From: Methylorubrum extorquens
Lineage (GTDB): Bacteria > Pseudomonadota > Alphaproteobacteria > Rhizobiales > Beijerinckiaceae
Length of the DNA stretch: 5,678 bases
Direction of reading: 5' to 3'
Assembly: GCA_019695455.1 (NCBI GenBank)
Contig: JAEUAC010000008.1
Coordinates: 1 to 5,678, forward strand
Position numbers and translations under genes: made by a program. This document shows, one piece after another, positions 1 to 5,678 of this stretch. Position 1 is the first letter of the stretch. The number at the start of each line of letters is the position of its first letter. The notes under the pieces are model-generated. The model was not told the origin of the DNA and made no database searches. It saw nothing but the letters and a program-made list of their open reading frames with translations.

Positions 1-510
1 GGTCCAGCCGAGGCCTTCCGCCACGACGCGCGGTCCCTTGTCGTCGAGCACGGCGACGAAGCCTTCCCCGCCCTGCGTCGCGAAGCGGTAGTCCGGCCCG
101 TGGCTCGCCGGATCGCGGGCGCTCACGCAGATCCAGACGCGGTCCCGGTCGTCGATCCAGACGAAGTTCGTGGACGGAAGCGGCACGCCGTCGATCTCGC
201 GGACGACCGGCTCCACCCGTCCGTCGCGCCCGACGGACCAGATGCCGCCCTCCCGGCCGACATTGGCGAACAGGAGCGTCCCGTCCCGGCGGAGCGCGAT
301 TCCGTTCGCCTTGAGGCCGCGCGGCGCGAGATCCGGCCCGATGACGGTCTCGCGCCCGTCGAGCGCCAGATGGGCCACGGCGCCGCGCAGGTCGCAGGTG
401 AAGAGGTCGCCCGACGCCGTCGCGAGCACGCTTTCGGGCCGCCGGAGCGTCGCGCCGATCTGCACCAGCTCGTCGGGAGAGACCGTGAACCCGGTCGGAA
501 AGGCGGACAT
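1..510 (-). CDS. SMP-30/gluconolactonase/LRE-family protein, 3'-truncated by window edge
   Basis: The first 170 residues of a six-bladed beta-propeller of the SMP-30/gluconolactonase/LRE family; the frame is open to position 1, so the C-terminal part lies outside. Members are typically metal-dependent lactone hydrolases. Visible family features are RPESVL near residues 24-29, whose Glu26 fits the conserved metal-ligand glutamate of the first blade; the blade motif ANGIALRRDGTLLFAN at about 68-83; and PSTNFVWIDDRDRVWI at about 112-127, with Asn115 a candidate metal or substrate ligand. The visible part ends at GLGWT, just where a second Asn-containing blade motif is expected. The ATG at 510-508 is chosen because TAGGA (523-519) lies 8 nt upstream and overlaps the stop of the preceding lyase gene, which points to an operon and possible translational coupling. 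No signal peptide is evident, so it is probably cytoplasmic. The family is confident; lactonase activity and substrate are not. Confidence 0.88.
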   Translation of the reverse strand, partial: MSAFPTGFTVSPDELVQIGATLRRPESVLATASGDLFTCDLRGAVAHLALDGRETVIGPDLAPRGLKANGIALRRDGTLLFANVGREGGIWSVGRDGRVEPVVREIDGVPLPSTNFVWIDDRDRVWICVSARDPASHGPDYRFATQGGEGFVAVLDDKGPRVVAEGLGWT

Positions 511-520
511 GCCGGCCGTC

Positions 521-1456
521 CTACCCGACGGCCCGGCGCACGGCGTCCAGCGGGTAGAGGGCGAGGCGCGGCCCCGCCTTCATGAGCTGGCCGGGGAGGG
601 GGTGGCCGACCAGCTGCTCCATGCGCCGGGCGATCGGCAGCATCGCCGCGAGGTCGATGCCGGTCTCGTGGCCGGTCTCGTCCAGGAGGTAGACGAGGTC
701 CTCGGTGGAGATGTTGCCCGTCGCGCCTGGCGCGAACGGGCATCCGCCGAGCCCGCCGACGGACGATTCGAAGCGGGTGATCCCCGCGTCGAGGCCGGCC
801 ATGACGTTGACCAGCCCGATGCCGCGCGTGTTGTGGAAATGCAGCGTGACGGCGATCTCGGGATGCGCGTCCCGGATCGCCCCGCACACGGCGCGCACGA
901 TCGGCGGGGTCGCCATGCCGGTCGTGTCGCCGAGCGTGACGCCCCGGATGCCGATGGCGGCCATGCGGCCCACGATCTCGACGACCCGGGCCGGCGCGAC
1001 GTCGCCCTCGAAGGGGCAGCCGAAGGCGGTCGCGACCGCGCCGTGCACGACGATGTCGTGCGCCGCCGCCATGCGGGCCACCTCGCCGAAGCCGCGCAGG
1101 CTGTCGGCGATCGGGCGGTTGACGTTGGTCCGGTTGTGGCTCTCGGAGGCCGACACGAAGGTCACCATCTCGTCGACCTTCGCGGCGATGGCCCGCTCCG
1201 CCCCCTTCTCGTTCGGCACGAGGCAGGCGAGCGTCAGGTCGGGCCGGCGCGCGATGCCGGCCAGGACGTCGGCGGCGTCGGCCAGCTGCGGCACGGCCCG
1301 CGGCGAGACGAAGGACGACACCTCGAACCGGCGCAGGCCCGCCGCGACGAGCGCGTCGAACACCGCGATCTTGTCGGCCGTCGGCACGATGCGGGGTTCA
1401 GCCTGCAGCCCGTCGCGCAGCCCGACCTCGGTCACCTCGACGACGGTCCCGCCCAT
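521..1456 (-). CDS. Hydroxymethylglutaryl-CoA lyase-like enzyme (DRE-TIM metallolyase)
   Basis: A complete 311-residue TIM-barrel lyase of the HMG-CoA lyase family, close to the usual 300-330 residues. Family members cleave HMG-CoA to acetyl-CoA and acetoacetate with a divalent metal. The active site is intact and aligns with the human enzyme at a constant offset of 27: Arg14 and Asp15 in GLRDGLQ (human R41, D42), Glu45 in FEVSSFVSP (E72), His206 and His208 in LHFHNTRG (H233, H235), catalytic Cys239 in GGLGGCPFA (C266) and Asn248 (N275). Other family motifs are LVPNEKG near 79-85, ASESHNRTNVNR near 103-114 and LGDTTGMATP near 175-184. The ATG at 1456-1454 is supported by GGGAGGA seven nt upstream. 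It is the first gene of a leftward operon with the lactonase-like gene. Homologues also act on related 3-hydroxy-3-methylacyl-CoAs such as citramalyl-CoA, and the adjacent CoA-transferase makes such a role plausible, so I give no gene symbol. Confidence 0.93.
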   Translation of the reverse strand: MGGTVVEVTEVGLRDGLQAEPRIVPTADKIAVFDALVAAGLRRFEVSSFVSPRAVPQLADAADVLAGIARRPDLTLACLVPNEKGAERAIAAKVDEMVTFVSASESHNRTNVNRPIADSLRGFGEVARMAAAHDIVVHGAVATAFGCPFEGDVAPARVVEIVGRMAAIGIRGVTLGDTTGMATPPIVRAVCGAIRDAHPEIAVTLHFHNTRGIGLVNVMAGLDAGITRFESSVGGLGGCPFAPGATGNISTEDLVYLLDETGHETGIDLAAMLPIARRMEQLVGHPLPGQLMKAGPRLALYPLDAVRRAVG

Positions 1457-1462
1457 GTCTCA

Positions 1463-1469
1463 TCCTCCC
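1463..1469 (-). promoter_or_regulatory. Ribosome binding site of the lyase gene
   Basis: Read leftward this is GGGAGGA, an almost ideal Shine-Dalgarno sequence with a 7-nt spacer to the ATG at 1456-1454. It fixes the lyase start, since the nearby ATG at 1463-1461 is out of frame. Confidence 0.8.
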
Positions 1470-1525
1470 GGTGCTGTCCGGACGGCATAGCCGGCGATGC
1501 GCCCGCCGCACCATTGCCGGATCGC

Positions 1526-1538
1526 GAGGACGGTCCTC
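1526..1538. repeat. Perfect 13-bp inverted repeat in divergent promoter region
   Basis: GAGGAC G GTCCTC is a perfect palindrome with 6-bp arms around a single central base. It lies about 70 nt upstream of the lyase start and 142 nt upstream of the binding-protein start. Its size and symmetry would suit a half-turn or compact operator for a dimeric regulator, but short palindromes arise often in GC-rich DNA, so operator function is only a possibility. Confidence 0.4.
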
Positions 1539-1541
1539 ACG

Positions 1542-1555
1542 GGGGCGGAAGCCCC
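1542..1555 (+). other. GGGGC-GGAA-GCCCC hairpin with GNRA tetraloop
   Basis: A 5-bp G/C stem closes a GGAA loop, which fits the stable GNRA tetraloop class; a G-U pair (1541 with 1556) can extend the stem. It is followed by only two T residues, so it does not look like an intrinsic terminator. If a rightward transcript starts upstream of it, the hairpin would sit in its 5' leader; otherwise it has no RNA role. Confidence 0.35.
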
Positions 1556-1574
1556 TTGGGCCGCGAGCCGGCGT

Positions 1575-1615
1575 TCGCGGATGGATGGGGGCGCCCTCGC
1601 GCATGGATGAGGGCG
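1575..1615. repeat. Tandem 19-nt imperfect direct repeat, 22-nt period, with overlapping inverted repeat
   Basis: Copy one at 1575-1593 (TCGCGGATGGATGGGGGCG) and copy two at 1597-1615 (TCGCGCATGGATGAGGGCG) match at 17 of 19 positions. The 22-nt period is close to two helical turns, so proteins bound to both copies would face the same side of the DNA. An inverted repeat overlaps: CGCCCTC at 1592-1598 pairs perfectly with GAGGGCG at 1609-1615 across a 10-nt spacer. The element ends 65 nt before the binding-protein start codon. It is a candidate operator; the regulator family cannot be named. Confidence 0.55.
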
Positions 1616-1666
1616 ATGCGCGCGGGCCGCGGCTAGTCTCGTGCCGGGCCTGCGCAGACGGCCGCG

Positions 1667-1673
1667 AAGGGGG
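1667..1673 (+). promoter_or_regulatory. Ribosome binding site of the PBP1-type binding protein
   Basis: AAGGGGG with a 7-nt spacer to the ATG at 1681 is a good Shine-Dalgarno match. It supports starting at 1681, directly ahead of the export signal, rather than at the in-frame ATG at 1471 inside the intergenic region, which would bury the signal peptide. Confidence 0.75.
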
Positions 1674-1680
1674 ATGGGAC

Positions 1681-2901
1681 ATGCCGCAGGGACTCTCGCG
1701 CCGGGCGTTCGGCGCCGCCGTGGCCGCTCCCCTCGTGCTGGGGGCCGGCCGGGCCTCCGCCCAGGCCGCTCCGCTCCGCATCGGCGTCCTGAACGACCAG
1801 GGCGGGCCGCTCGCCGACATCGGGGGCCTCGGCTCCGTCGAGGCCGCCCGCATGGCGGTCGCGGATTTCGGGGGCGCCGTTCTCGGCCGCAGGATCGAGA
1901 TCCTGGCGGCCGACCACCAGAACAAGCCGGAGGTCGGCCTGACCATCGCCCGTCGCTGGTTCGACGACGAGGGCGTGGAGATGGTCACGGACCTCACGAA
2001 CTCCTCCATCGCGCTCGCCGTGCAGCATCTCGGCCAGGAGAAGAGAAAGGTCACGCTGGTCGTGACGGCGGGCGCCACGGCCCTCACGGGCGCGCAATGC
2101 TCGCCGACGGGCGCGCAATGGGTCTACGACACCTACGCCTCGAGCCACGGACTGGTCCGGTCGCTGCTCGGCCAGGGCCTCGACACCTGGTTCGTCATCG
2201 CGGTCGACTACGCCTTCGGGCAGAACCTCCTCGAGGAGGCCACCAAGGCGCTGACCCTCAACGGCGGGCGGGTCGTGGGCTCGGTCAAGCACCCGCTCAA
2301 CACGCCCGATTTCGGCTCCTACCTCCTCGCGGCGCAATCGTCGGGCGCGAAGGTCATCGCCCTCGCCAACTCGAACGCGGACTTCATCACCTGCATGAAG
2401 CAGGCGGGCGAGTTCGGCGTGGGCGCCGCGAGCGGTCAGCGGCTCGCCGCGACGGTCGTGTCGACGCCGGACCTGCAGGCGATCGGCCTGCAGCGCGCCA
2501 GCGGCCTCGCCTTCGTCAGCGGCTGGTACTGGGACCTGAACGAGGCGACCCGCTCCTGGTCGAAGCGGTTCTTCGCGGTCCGCAAGGCGATGCCGACGGA
2601 GTACCAGGCCGGCACCTATTCGGCCGTCCTGCACTACCTGAAGGCGGTCGCCGCGGCGGGAACCAGCGAGGCGGCCGCCGTCATGGCCGCCATGCGGGCG
2701 GCCCCGATCGACGACGTCTTCGCGCGCGGCGGCACGCTGCGGCTCGACGGCCGGATGGTGCACGACATGTACCTGATGAACGTGAAGGCGCCGTCCGAAT
2801 CCACGGCGCCCTACGACGTCATGAAGGTCGCCGACGTCATCCCGGGCGACGTCGCCTTCCGGTCCCTGAAGGACAGCACCTGCCCGCTGGTCAAGGCGTG
2901 A
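1681..2901 (+). CDS. Branched-chain amino acid-type ABC transporter substrate-binding protein (PBP1 fold)
   Basis: A 406-residue exported protein of the LivJ-like periplasmic-binding family, which captures small solutes, often amino acids, aromatic acids or other carboxylates, for an ABC importer. Residues 1-29 form a signal peptide with a twin-arginine-type motif (SRRAF at 6-10), a hydrophobic stretch and a cleavage region ASAQA; no lipobox cysteine is present. The mature protein begins LRIGVLNDQGGPLADIGG, the typical first strand and ligand loop of the family. VAVDYAFG-like IAVDYAFGQ (173-181) and EYQAGTYSAVLHYLKAV (307-323) are further family segments. Cys140 in GAQCSP and Cys401 in STCPLVKA may form a disulfide, as cysteines occur at these places in relatives. 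It is the first gene of the rightward operon, 34 nt before the CoA-transferase gene. No permease or ATPase gene accompanies it here. The ligand is unknown; the neighbours suggest an organic acid. Confidence 0.92.
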   Translation: MPQGLSRRAFGAAVAAPLVLGAGRASAQAAPLRIGVLNDQGGPLADIGGLGSVEAARMAVADFGGAVLGRRIEILAADHQNKPEVGLTIARRWFDDEGVEMVTDLTNSSIALAVQHLGQEKRKVTLVVTAGATALTGAQCSPTGAQWVYDTYASSHGLVRSLLGQGLDTWFVIAVDYAFGQNLLEEATKALTLNGGRVVGSVKHPLNTPDFGSYLLAAQSSGAKVIALANSNADFITCMKQAGEFGVGAASGQRLAATVVSTPDLQAIGLQRASGLAFVSGWYWDLNEATRSWSKRFFAVRKAMPTEYQAGTYSAVLHYLKAVAAAGTSEAAAVMAAMRAAPIDDVFARGGTLRLDGRMVHDMYLMNVKAPSESTAPYDVMKVADVIPGDVAFRSLKDSTCPLVKA

Positions 2902-2935
2902 GCCGGCCGGCCCTGGACACGAGAGAGAGAACCCG

Positions 2936-4114
2936 ATGCCGTTGAGTGGCATTCGCGTCGTCGACCTGACCCGCATCATCGCGGGTCCGTTCTGCACGAT
3001 GCTCCTGGCCGACCTGAACGCCGAGGTCATCAAGATCGAGACGCCGGGCGAGGGCGACCCGCTGCGGCAGCAGGGCGAGGCCGTCGCGGGGCTGTCCTGG
3101 TACTATGCGGCCTACAACCGCAACAAGCGGTCGGTCACGCTCGACCTGAGGAGCCAGGAGGGCAAGGACGTCCTGGCGCGCCTCATCGAGGGCGCCGACG
3201 TGCTCGTCGAGAACTACCGGCCGGGCGTGCTCGCCGCCATCGGCTTCCCGCCGGAGCGGCTGGAGGCGCTGAACCCCCGCCTCGTGACCTGCTCCGTGTC
3301 GGGCTTCGGCCAGGAGGGTCCCTACGCCCAGCGGCCTTCCTTCGACTTCATCGCGCAGGCGATGAGCGGCTTCATGAGCATCAACGGCCGCGAGGGGGAG
3401 GATCCGATCCGGTCGGGCATCCCGATCTCCGACCTCGTCGCCGGCCTGTACGGGGCGCTGGGCGTGGTCGCGGCCCTGCAGGCCCGGGAGCGGACGGGGC
3501 GCGGCCAGCAGGTCGGCATCGCCCTCCTCGACGGGATGCTGAGCTTCCTGTCGTTCATGGCGGCGAACTTCCTCGCCTCCGGCCGCCTGCCGGTGCGGAC
3601 CGGGAACGACCATCCCCTCGTCGCGCCCTACGGCCTCTACGCGACGGCGGACCACCCGATCGCCATCGCGCCGAGCAACGAGGGCATCCTGTCCCGGCTG
3701 CTCAAGGCGCTCTCGCTCGAGCACCTCCGCGACGATCCCCGCTTCGCCACCAACGCGGCCCGCATGGCCAACCGGGACGCGCTCAGGGCCGAGGTGGAGG
3801 CCGTGACGCGGCTGAACGACCAGGCGAGCTGGATCGCGACGCTCAACGCGGCGGGCGTCCCGTGCGGGCCCGTGCTCAATCTCGAGCAGGTCTTCGACGA
3901 TCCGCAGGTCCGGGCGTCCGAGATGGTGCTCGAGGTCGACCATCCCGGCCGGTCGACCGTGCGGATGCTGGGCTTCCCCCTCAAGCTCTCCGACACGCCC
4001 TGCCGCATCTCCCGGCCGGCGCCGGAGCTCGGCGCCGACACCGAGGACGTGCTGCGCAGCCTCGACATCTCCCCGGAGGACATCGCCGCGATGCGGGCCG
4101 GCCGGCTGATCTGA
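2936..4114 (+). CDS. CaiB/BaiF family III CoA-transferase
   Basis: A complete 392-residue family III CoA-transferase, the normal length for the family. These enzymes are interlocked homodimers that move CoA between carboxylic acids through an aspartyl-CoA thioester. The N-terminus shows the CoA-binding signature: LSGIRVVDLTRIIAGPFC at 3-20, LADLNAEVIKIETPGEGDP at 24-42 and NRNKRSVTLDL near 61-71. VLVENYRPGV at 89-98 follows, then SVSGFGQEGPYAQRPSFDF at 120-138. Asp166 in GIPISDLVAG matches the catalytic aspartate (Asp169 of formyl-CoA transferase). The later AAGVPCGPVLNLEQVFDDPQ segment is also typical. The start has only a purine-rich GAGAGAGAGA (2921-2930), a weak ribosome site. It is cotranscribed with the preceding binding protein by spacing and orientation. 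Acid and CoA donor cannot be read from sequence; the divergent HMG-CoA-lyase-like gene suggests a 3-hydroxy-3-methyl dicarboxylate or similar acid, in the manner of human SUGCT. Confidence 0.95.
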   Translation: MPLSGIRVVDLTRIIAGPFCTMLLADLNAEVIKIETPGEGDPLRQQGEAVAGLSWYYAAYNRNKRSVTLDLRSQEGKDVLARLIEGADVLVENYRPGVLAAIGFPPERLEALNPRLVTCSVSGFGQEGPYAQRPSFDFIAQAMSGFMSINGREGEDPIRSGIPISDLVAGLYGALGVVAALQARERTGRGQQVGIALLDGMLSFLSFMAANFLASGRLPVRTGNDHPLVAPYGLYATADHPIAIAPSNEGILSRLLKALSLEHLRDDPRFATNAARMANRDALRAEVEAVTRLNDQASWIATLNAAGVPCGPVLNLEQVFDDPQVRASEMVLEVDHPGRSTVRMLGFPLKLSDTPCRISRPAPELGADTEDVLRSLDISPEDIAAMRAGRLI

Positions 4115-4122
4115 GCCCGCGT
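4091..4122. terminator. Possible weak bidirectional hairpin over the two convergent stop codons
   Basis: GCGGGC at 4093-4098 pairs with GCCCGC at 4115-4120 around a 16-nt loop; adding T4092-G4121 and A4091-T4122 gives eight pairs with one wobble on the plus-strand RNA. It covers the end of the CoA-transferase gene and reaches the stop codon of the opposing gene. There is no T-tract on either side, so it is at best a poor intrinsic terminator, and a GC-rich chance pairing is quite possible. Confidence 0.22.
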
Positions 4123-5678
4123 CAGGCCTTGCGGATGTTCCAGAAGAAGGGCGCCGACGCCTTGACCATGCCGGTGACGTTCCGGCGCAGCGCGGTCGGC
4201 TGGCGATATTGGCCGAGCGGCACGTAGGGGACCGTCTCGAAGAGGTCGCGTTCCATGTCGACCGCCAGCGCCTTCTGGGCGTCGGGCGACGCCGTCATCC
4301 ACTCCGTCCGCAGCGTCTCGATGACGGGGTCGGTCGGCCAGCCCGGCCACGCGCCGCGGCCGTGGCCGCGGATCGCGAGATGGGAGGCGGGCGACATGAA
4401 CTCGACGCCGACCGCGGTCGTGTGGAAGACGCTCCAGCCGCCCTTGTCCGGCGGCTCCATGGAGGCGCGCCGCGTCAGGAGCGATCCCCAATCCGTCGTG
4501 ACGAGCTCCACGTTCATGCCGAGCCGCCGCAGAAGGTCCTCGGTCACGCTGCCGAGCACCGCCACGTAGGCGAGGTCGGCGGGCGAGATGATCGTCACCT
4601 TCTCGCCCGCGTAGCCGGAGGCGGCGAGCAGGGCCTTCGCCTTGTCGAGGCGGGCCGTCATGGCCTCGGACCCGGTCCCGTTCGACATCGGCGTGCCGCA
4701 GGGGAAGAACGACTTGCACTCCTGGAAGATCGACGGATCGCCGTGCATGGCGGTCATGTAGTCGGTCTGGTCCACGGCCGCGAGGACGGCGCGCCGGACC
4801 TTCACGTTGTCGAAGGGCGGATGCAGGTGGTTGAACCGGAGGAGCACGACGGTGCCGATCGGATCGAAGCCGCTGATCTCGACGTCGCGCGCGCTCCTGA
4901 GCACCGGCAGGAGGTCGCCGATCGGCTGCTCGTACCAATCCACCTCGCCGCGCTGGATCGCGGCCGTCGCGGTGGCCGGGTCCGGCATGATCGTCCACTC
5001 GACCCGGTCGAAATGGGTGACCTTGCCGCCCGCGTGCCCGTCGACCGGCTCCGATCGCGGCACGTAGCCGTCGAAGCGCGCATAGGCGGCGCGGGCGCCC
5101 GGCGTCCACTCGGCCGGCAGGAAGCGATAGGGACCCGATCCGACCGGGTCCTTGATCTGCTGGAACGGATCCGTGCGGGCGATCCGCTCCGGCATGATGA
5201 ACGGAACGGGGCTGGACGGCTTTCCGAGCGCCTCGATGAGGAGCGGGAAGGGCTGCTTCAGGCGGAAGCGCAGCGTGCGGTCGTCGACGGCGGCGATCTC
5301 GTCCGACAGCGCCAGGACCGTCTGCCCCAGGCCGTCGCGGGCGGCCCAGCGGCGGATGGAGGCCACGCAATCGGCCGCCCTCACGGGCTCCCCGTCGTGG
5401 AAGCGCAGGCCCTCGCGGAGCGTGATGGTCGTCGTCAGCCCGTCGGCCGAGGTCGCGAAGCCTTCGGCCATCTGCGGCCGCGGCCGCAGGGCGGCGTCGA
5501 GCGCGAACAGCGTGTCGTAGACCATGTAGCCGTGGTTGCGCACGACGTAGCCGGAGGTCGTCACCGGGTCGATCGCCGAGAGGTTCGCGTGCGGGATGAA
5601 CCGCATCGTCCTCGCGGCCGATTGCGCGACGGCGGGCGCGCGGCCGGCGAGGCTGAATCCGGTTGCGAGCGCGGCGGG
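4122..5678 (-). CDS. Oligopeptide/dipeptide-type ABC transporter substrate-binding protein (family 5), 5'-truncated by window edge
   Basis: The last 518 residues of a family-5 solute-binding protein of the DppA/OppA/NikA type, which carries peptides, nickel complexes, opines or other solutes to an ABC importer in the periplasm. The frame is open to the right edge: upstream of the ATG at 5606 it continues for 24 codons reading PAALATGFSLAGRAPAVAQS and AART, which looks like the tail of a signal peptide with an AVAQ cleavage site, so that ATG is internal and the true start lies outside. Family motifs, in window-local residues counted from 5678, are MVYDTLFALD near 52-61, PQMAEGFATSADGLTTTITL near 68-87, LREGLRFHDGEPV near 87-99 and DPVGSGPYRF near 176-185. 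FNHLHPPFDNVKVRRAVLAAVD follows in the middle lobe. The gene ends 7 nt from the convergent CoA-transferase stop, so it is the last gene of its unit; permeases, if linked, lie to the right. Ligand unknown. Confidence 0.93.
   Translation of the reverse strand, partial: PAALATGFSLAGRAPAVAQSAARTMRFIPHANLSAIDPVTTSGYVVRNHGYMVYDTLFALDAALRPRPQMAEGFATSADGLTTTITLREGLRFHDGEPVRAADCVASIRRWAARDGLGQTVLALSDEIAAVDDRTLRFRLKQPFPLLIEALGKPSSPVPFIMPERIARTDPFQQIKDPVGSGPYRFLPAEWTPGARAAYARFDGYVPRSEPVDGHAGGKVTHFDRVEWTIMPDPATATAAIQRGEVDWYEQPIGDLLPVLRSARDVEISGFDPIGTVVLLRFNHLHPPFDNVKVRRAVLAAVDQTDYMTAMHGDPSIFQECKSFFPCGTPMSNGTGSEAMTARLDKAKALLAASGYAGEKVTIISPADLAYVAVLGSVTEDLLRRLGMNVELVTTDWGSLLTRRASMEPPDKGGWSVFHTTAVGVEFMSPASHLAIRGHGRGAWPGWPTDPVIETLRTEWMTASPDAQKALAVDMERDLFETVPYVPLGQYRQPTALRRNVTGMVKASAPFFWNIRKA

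Larger units (their letters stand above)
1457..1680. promoter_or_regulatory. Divergent intergenic regulatory region
   Basis: This 224-nt gap separates the start codons of the leftward lyase operon and the rightward binding-protein/CoA-transferase operon, so it must hold the promoters for both unless one reads in from elsewhere. It contains a perfect inverted repeat (1526-1538), a GNRA-loop hairpin (1542-1555), a near-perfect 19-nt direct repeat with 22-nt period (1575-1615) and an overlapping 7-bp-arm inverted repeat (1592-1615). I see no convincing sigma-70 hexamer pair. Weak -10-like candidates are TAGTCT at 1634-1639 for the plus strand and TATGCC read leftward at about 1483-1488, neither with a good -35. 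No credible gene lies here. A shared regulator acting on both operons is an inference from the arrangement. Confidence 0.7.

Noticed and set aside
170..1636. Long plus-strand open frame opposite the lactonase-like and lyase genes
   Set aside because: Arg/Gly/Asp-rich composition without recognisable motifs; it is the antisense shadow of two well-supported genes in GC-rich DNA.
1471..1680. In-frame upstream extension of the PBP1-type binding protein starting at the ATG at 1471
   Set aside because: It would place 70 Arg-rich residues ahead of a normal export signal, while the ATG at 1681 has a good ribosome site.
2902..2911. GCCGGCCGGC palindrome after the binding-protein stop, also present at 4097-4106 at the end of the CoA-transferase gene
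   Set aside because: A 10-bp all-G/C self-complementary word is expected by chance at this base composition; there is no loop or T-tract for a terminator.
1633..3033. 466-residue minus-strand open frame opposite the PBP1-type binding protein
   Set aside because: Low-complexity Arg/Gly/Asp/Val composition typical of an antisense shadow; the plus-strand protein has clear family motifs.
3637..5370. 577-residue minus-strand open frame antisense to the CoA-transferase and overlapping the family-5 binding protein
   Set aside because: It runs across two well-supported genes in the wrong frame, and its Arg/Pro/Ala-rich translation shows no domain; no ribosome site was found.
5604..5606. ATG at 5606 as the start of the family-5 binding protein
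   Set aside because: The frame continues upstream to the window edge with a signal-peptide-like tail and AVAQ cleavage site, so this methionine is internal to the mature protein.
1..5678. tRNA, rRNA, CRISPR arrays, insertion sequences, phage or toxin-antitoxin genes
   Set aside because: No regularly spaced repeats, transposase motifs, terminal inverted repeats or cloverleaf-like segments were seen; nearly all of the window is explained by five metabolic or transport genes.

Overview
The window is GC-rich accessory metabolic DNA from a bacterium, with five protein genes and no RNA gene, CRISPR array, insertion sequence or phage gene that I can see. Strong G/C preference at third codon positions, an SRRAF twin-arginine-type export signal, and lone solute-binding proteins beside a CaiB/BaiF CoA-transferase fit an alphaproteobacterium (Hyphomicrobiales or Rhodospirillales type). 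That assignment is inference from style, not from a marker gene.

Layout, left to right. Positions 1-510 (minus) hold the N-terminal 170 residues of an SMP-30/gluconolactonase/LRE-family beta-propeller, cut by the left edge. Positions 521-1456 (minus) hold a complete HMG-CoA-lyase-like enzyme, 10 nt upstream of the lactonase-like gene and clearly in the same operon. Positions 1457-1680 are a divergent intergenic region with several symmetric and repeated elements. Positions 1681-2901 (plus) encode an exported branched-chain-amino-acid-type (PBP1 fold) solute-binding protein, and 2936-4114 (plus) a CaiB/BaiF family III CoA-transferase. Positions 4122-5678 (minus) hold most of an oligopeptide/dipeptide-type (family 5) solute-binding protein, converging tail-to-tail on the CoA-transferase with 7 nt between stop codons. 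Its start and most of its signal peptide lie beyond the right edge.

How the genes may work together (inference). The two divergent units look like one catabolic module: the PBP1-type protein captures a carboxylate in the periplasm, the family III CoA-transferase converts an organic acid to its CoA thioester, and the HMG-CoA-lyase-like enzyme cleaves a 3-hydroxy-3-methylacyl-CoA by retro-aldol chemistry to acetyl-CoA plus a keto acid. The lactonase-like protein could open a lactone form of the substrate. Known logic of this kind exists: human SUGCT, a CaiB-family enzyme, makes HMG-CoA, which HMG-CoA lyase cleaves, and itaconate/citramalate breakdown also uses CoA transfer followed by lyase cleavage. 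The actual substrate cannot be read from the sequence. The family-5 binding protein belongs to a separate unit entering from the right.

All reading frames of the five genes are intact. The most useful observations are the divergent-promoter repeats and the substrate question for the transferase/lyase/lactonase set. I found no evidence for a wholly new type of system.
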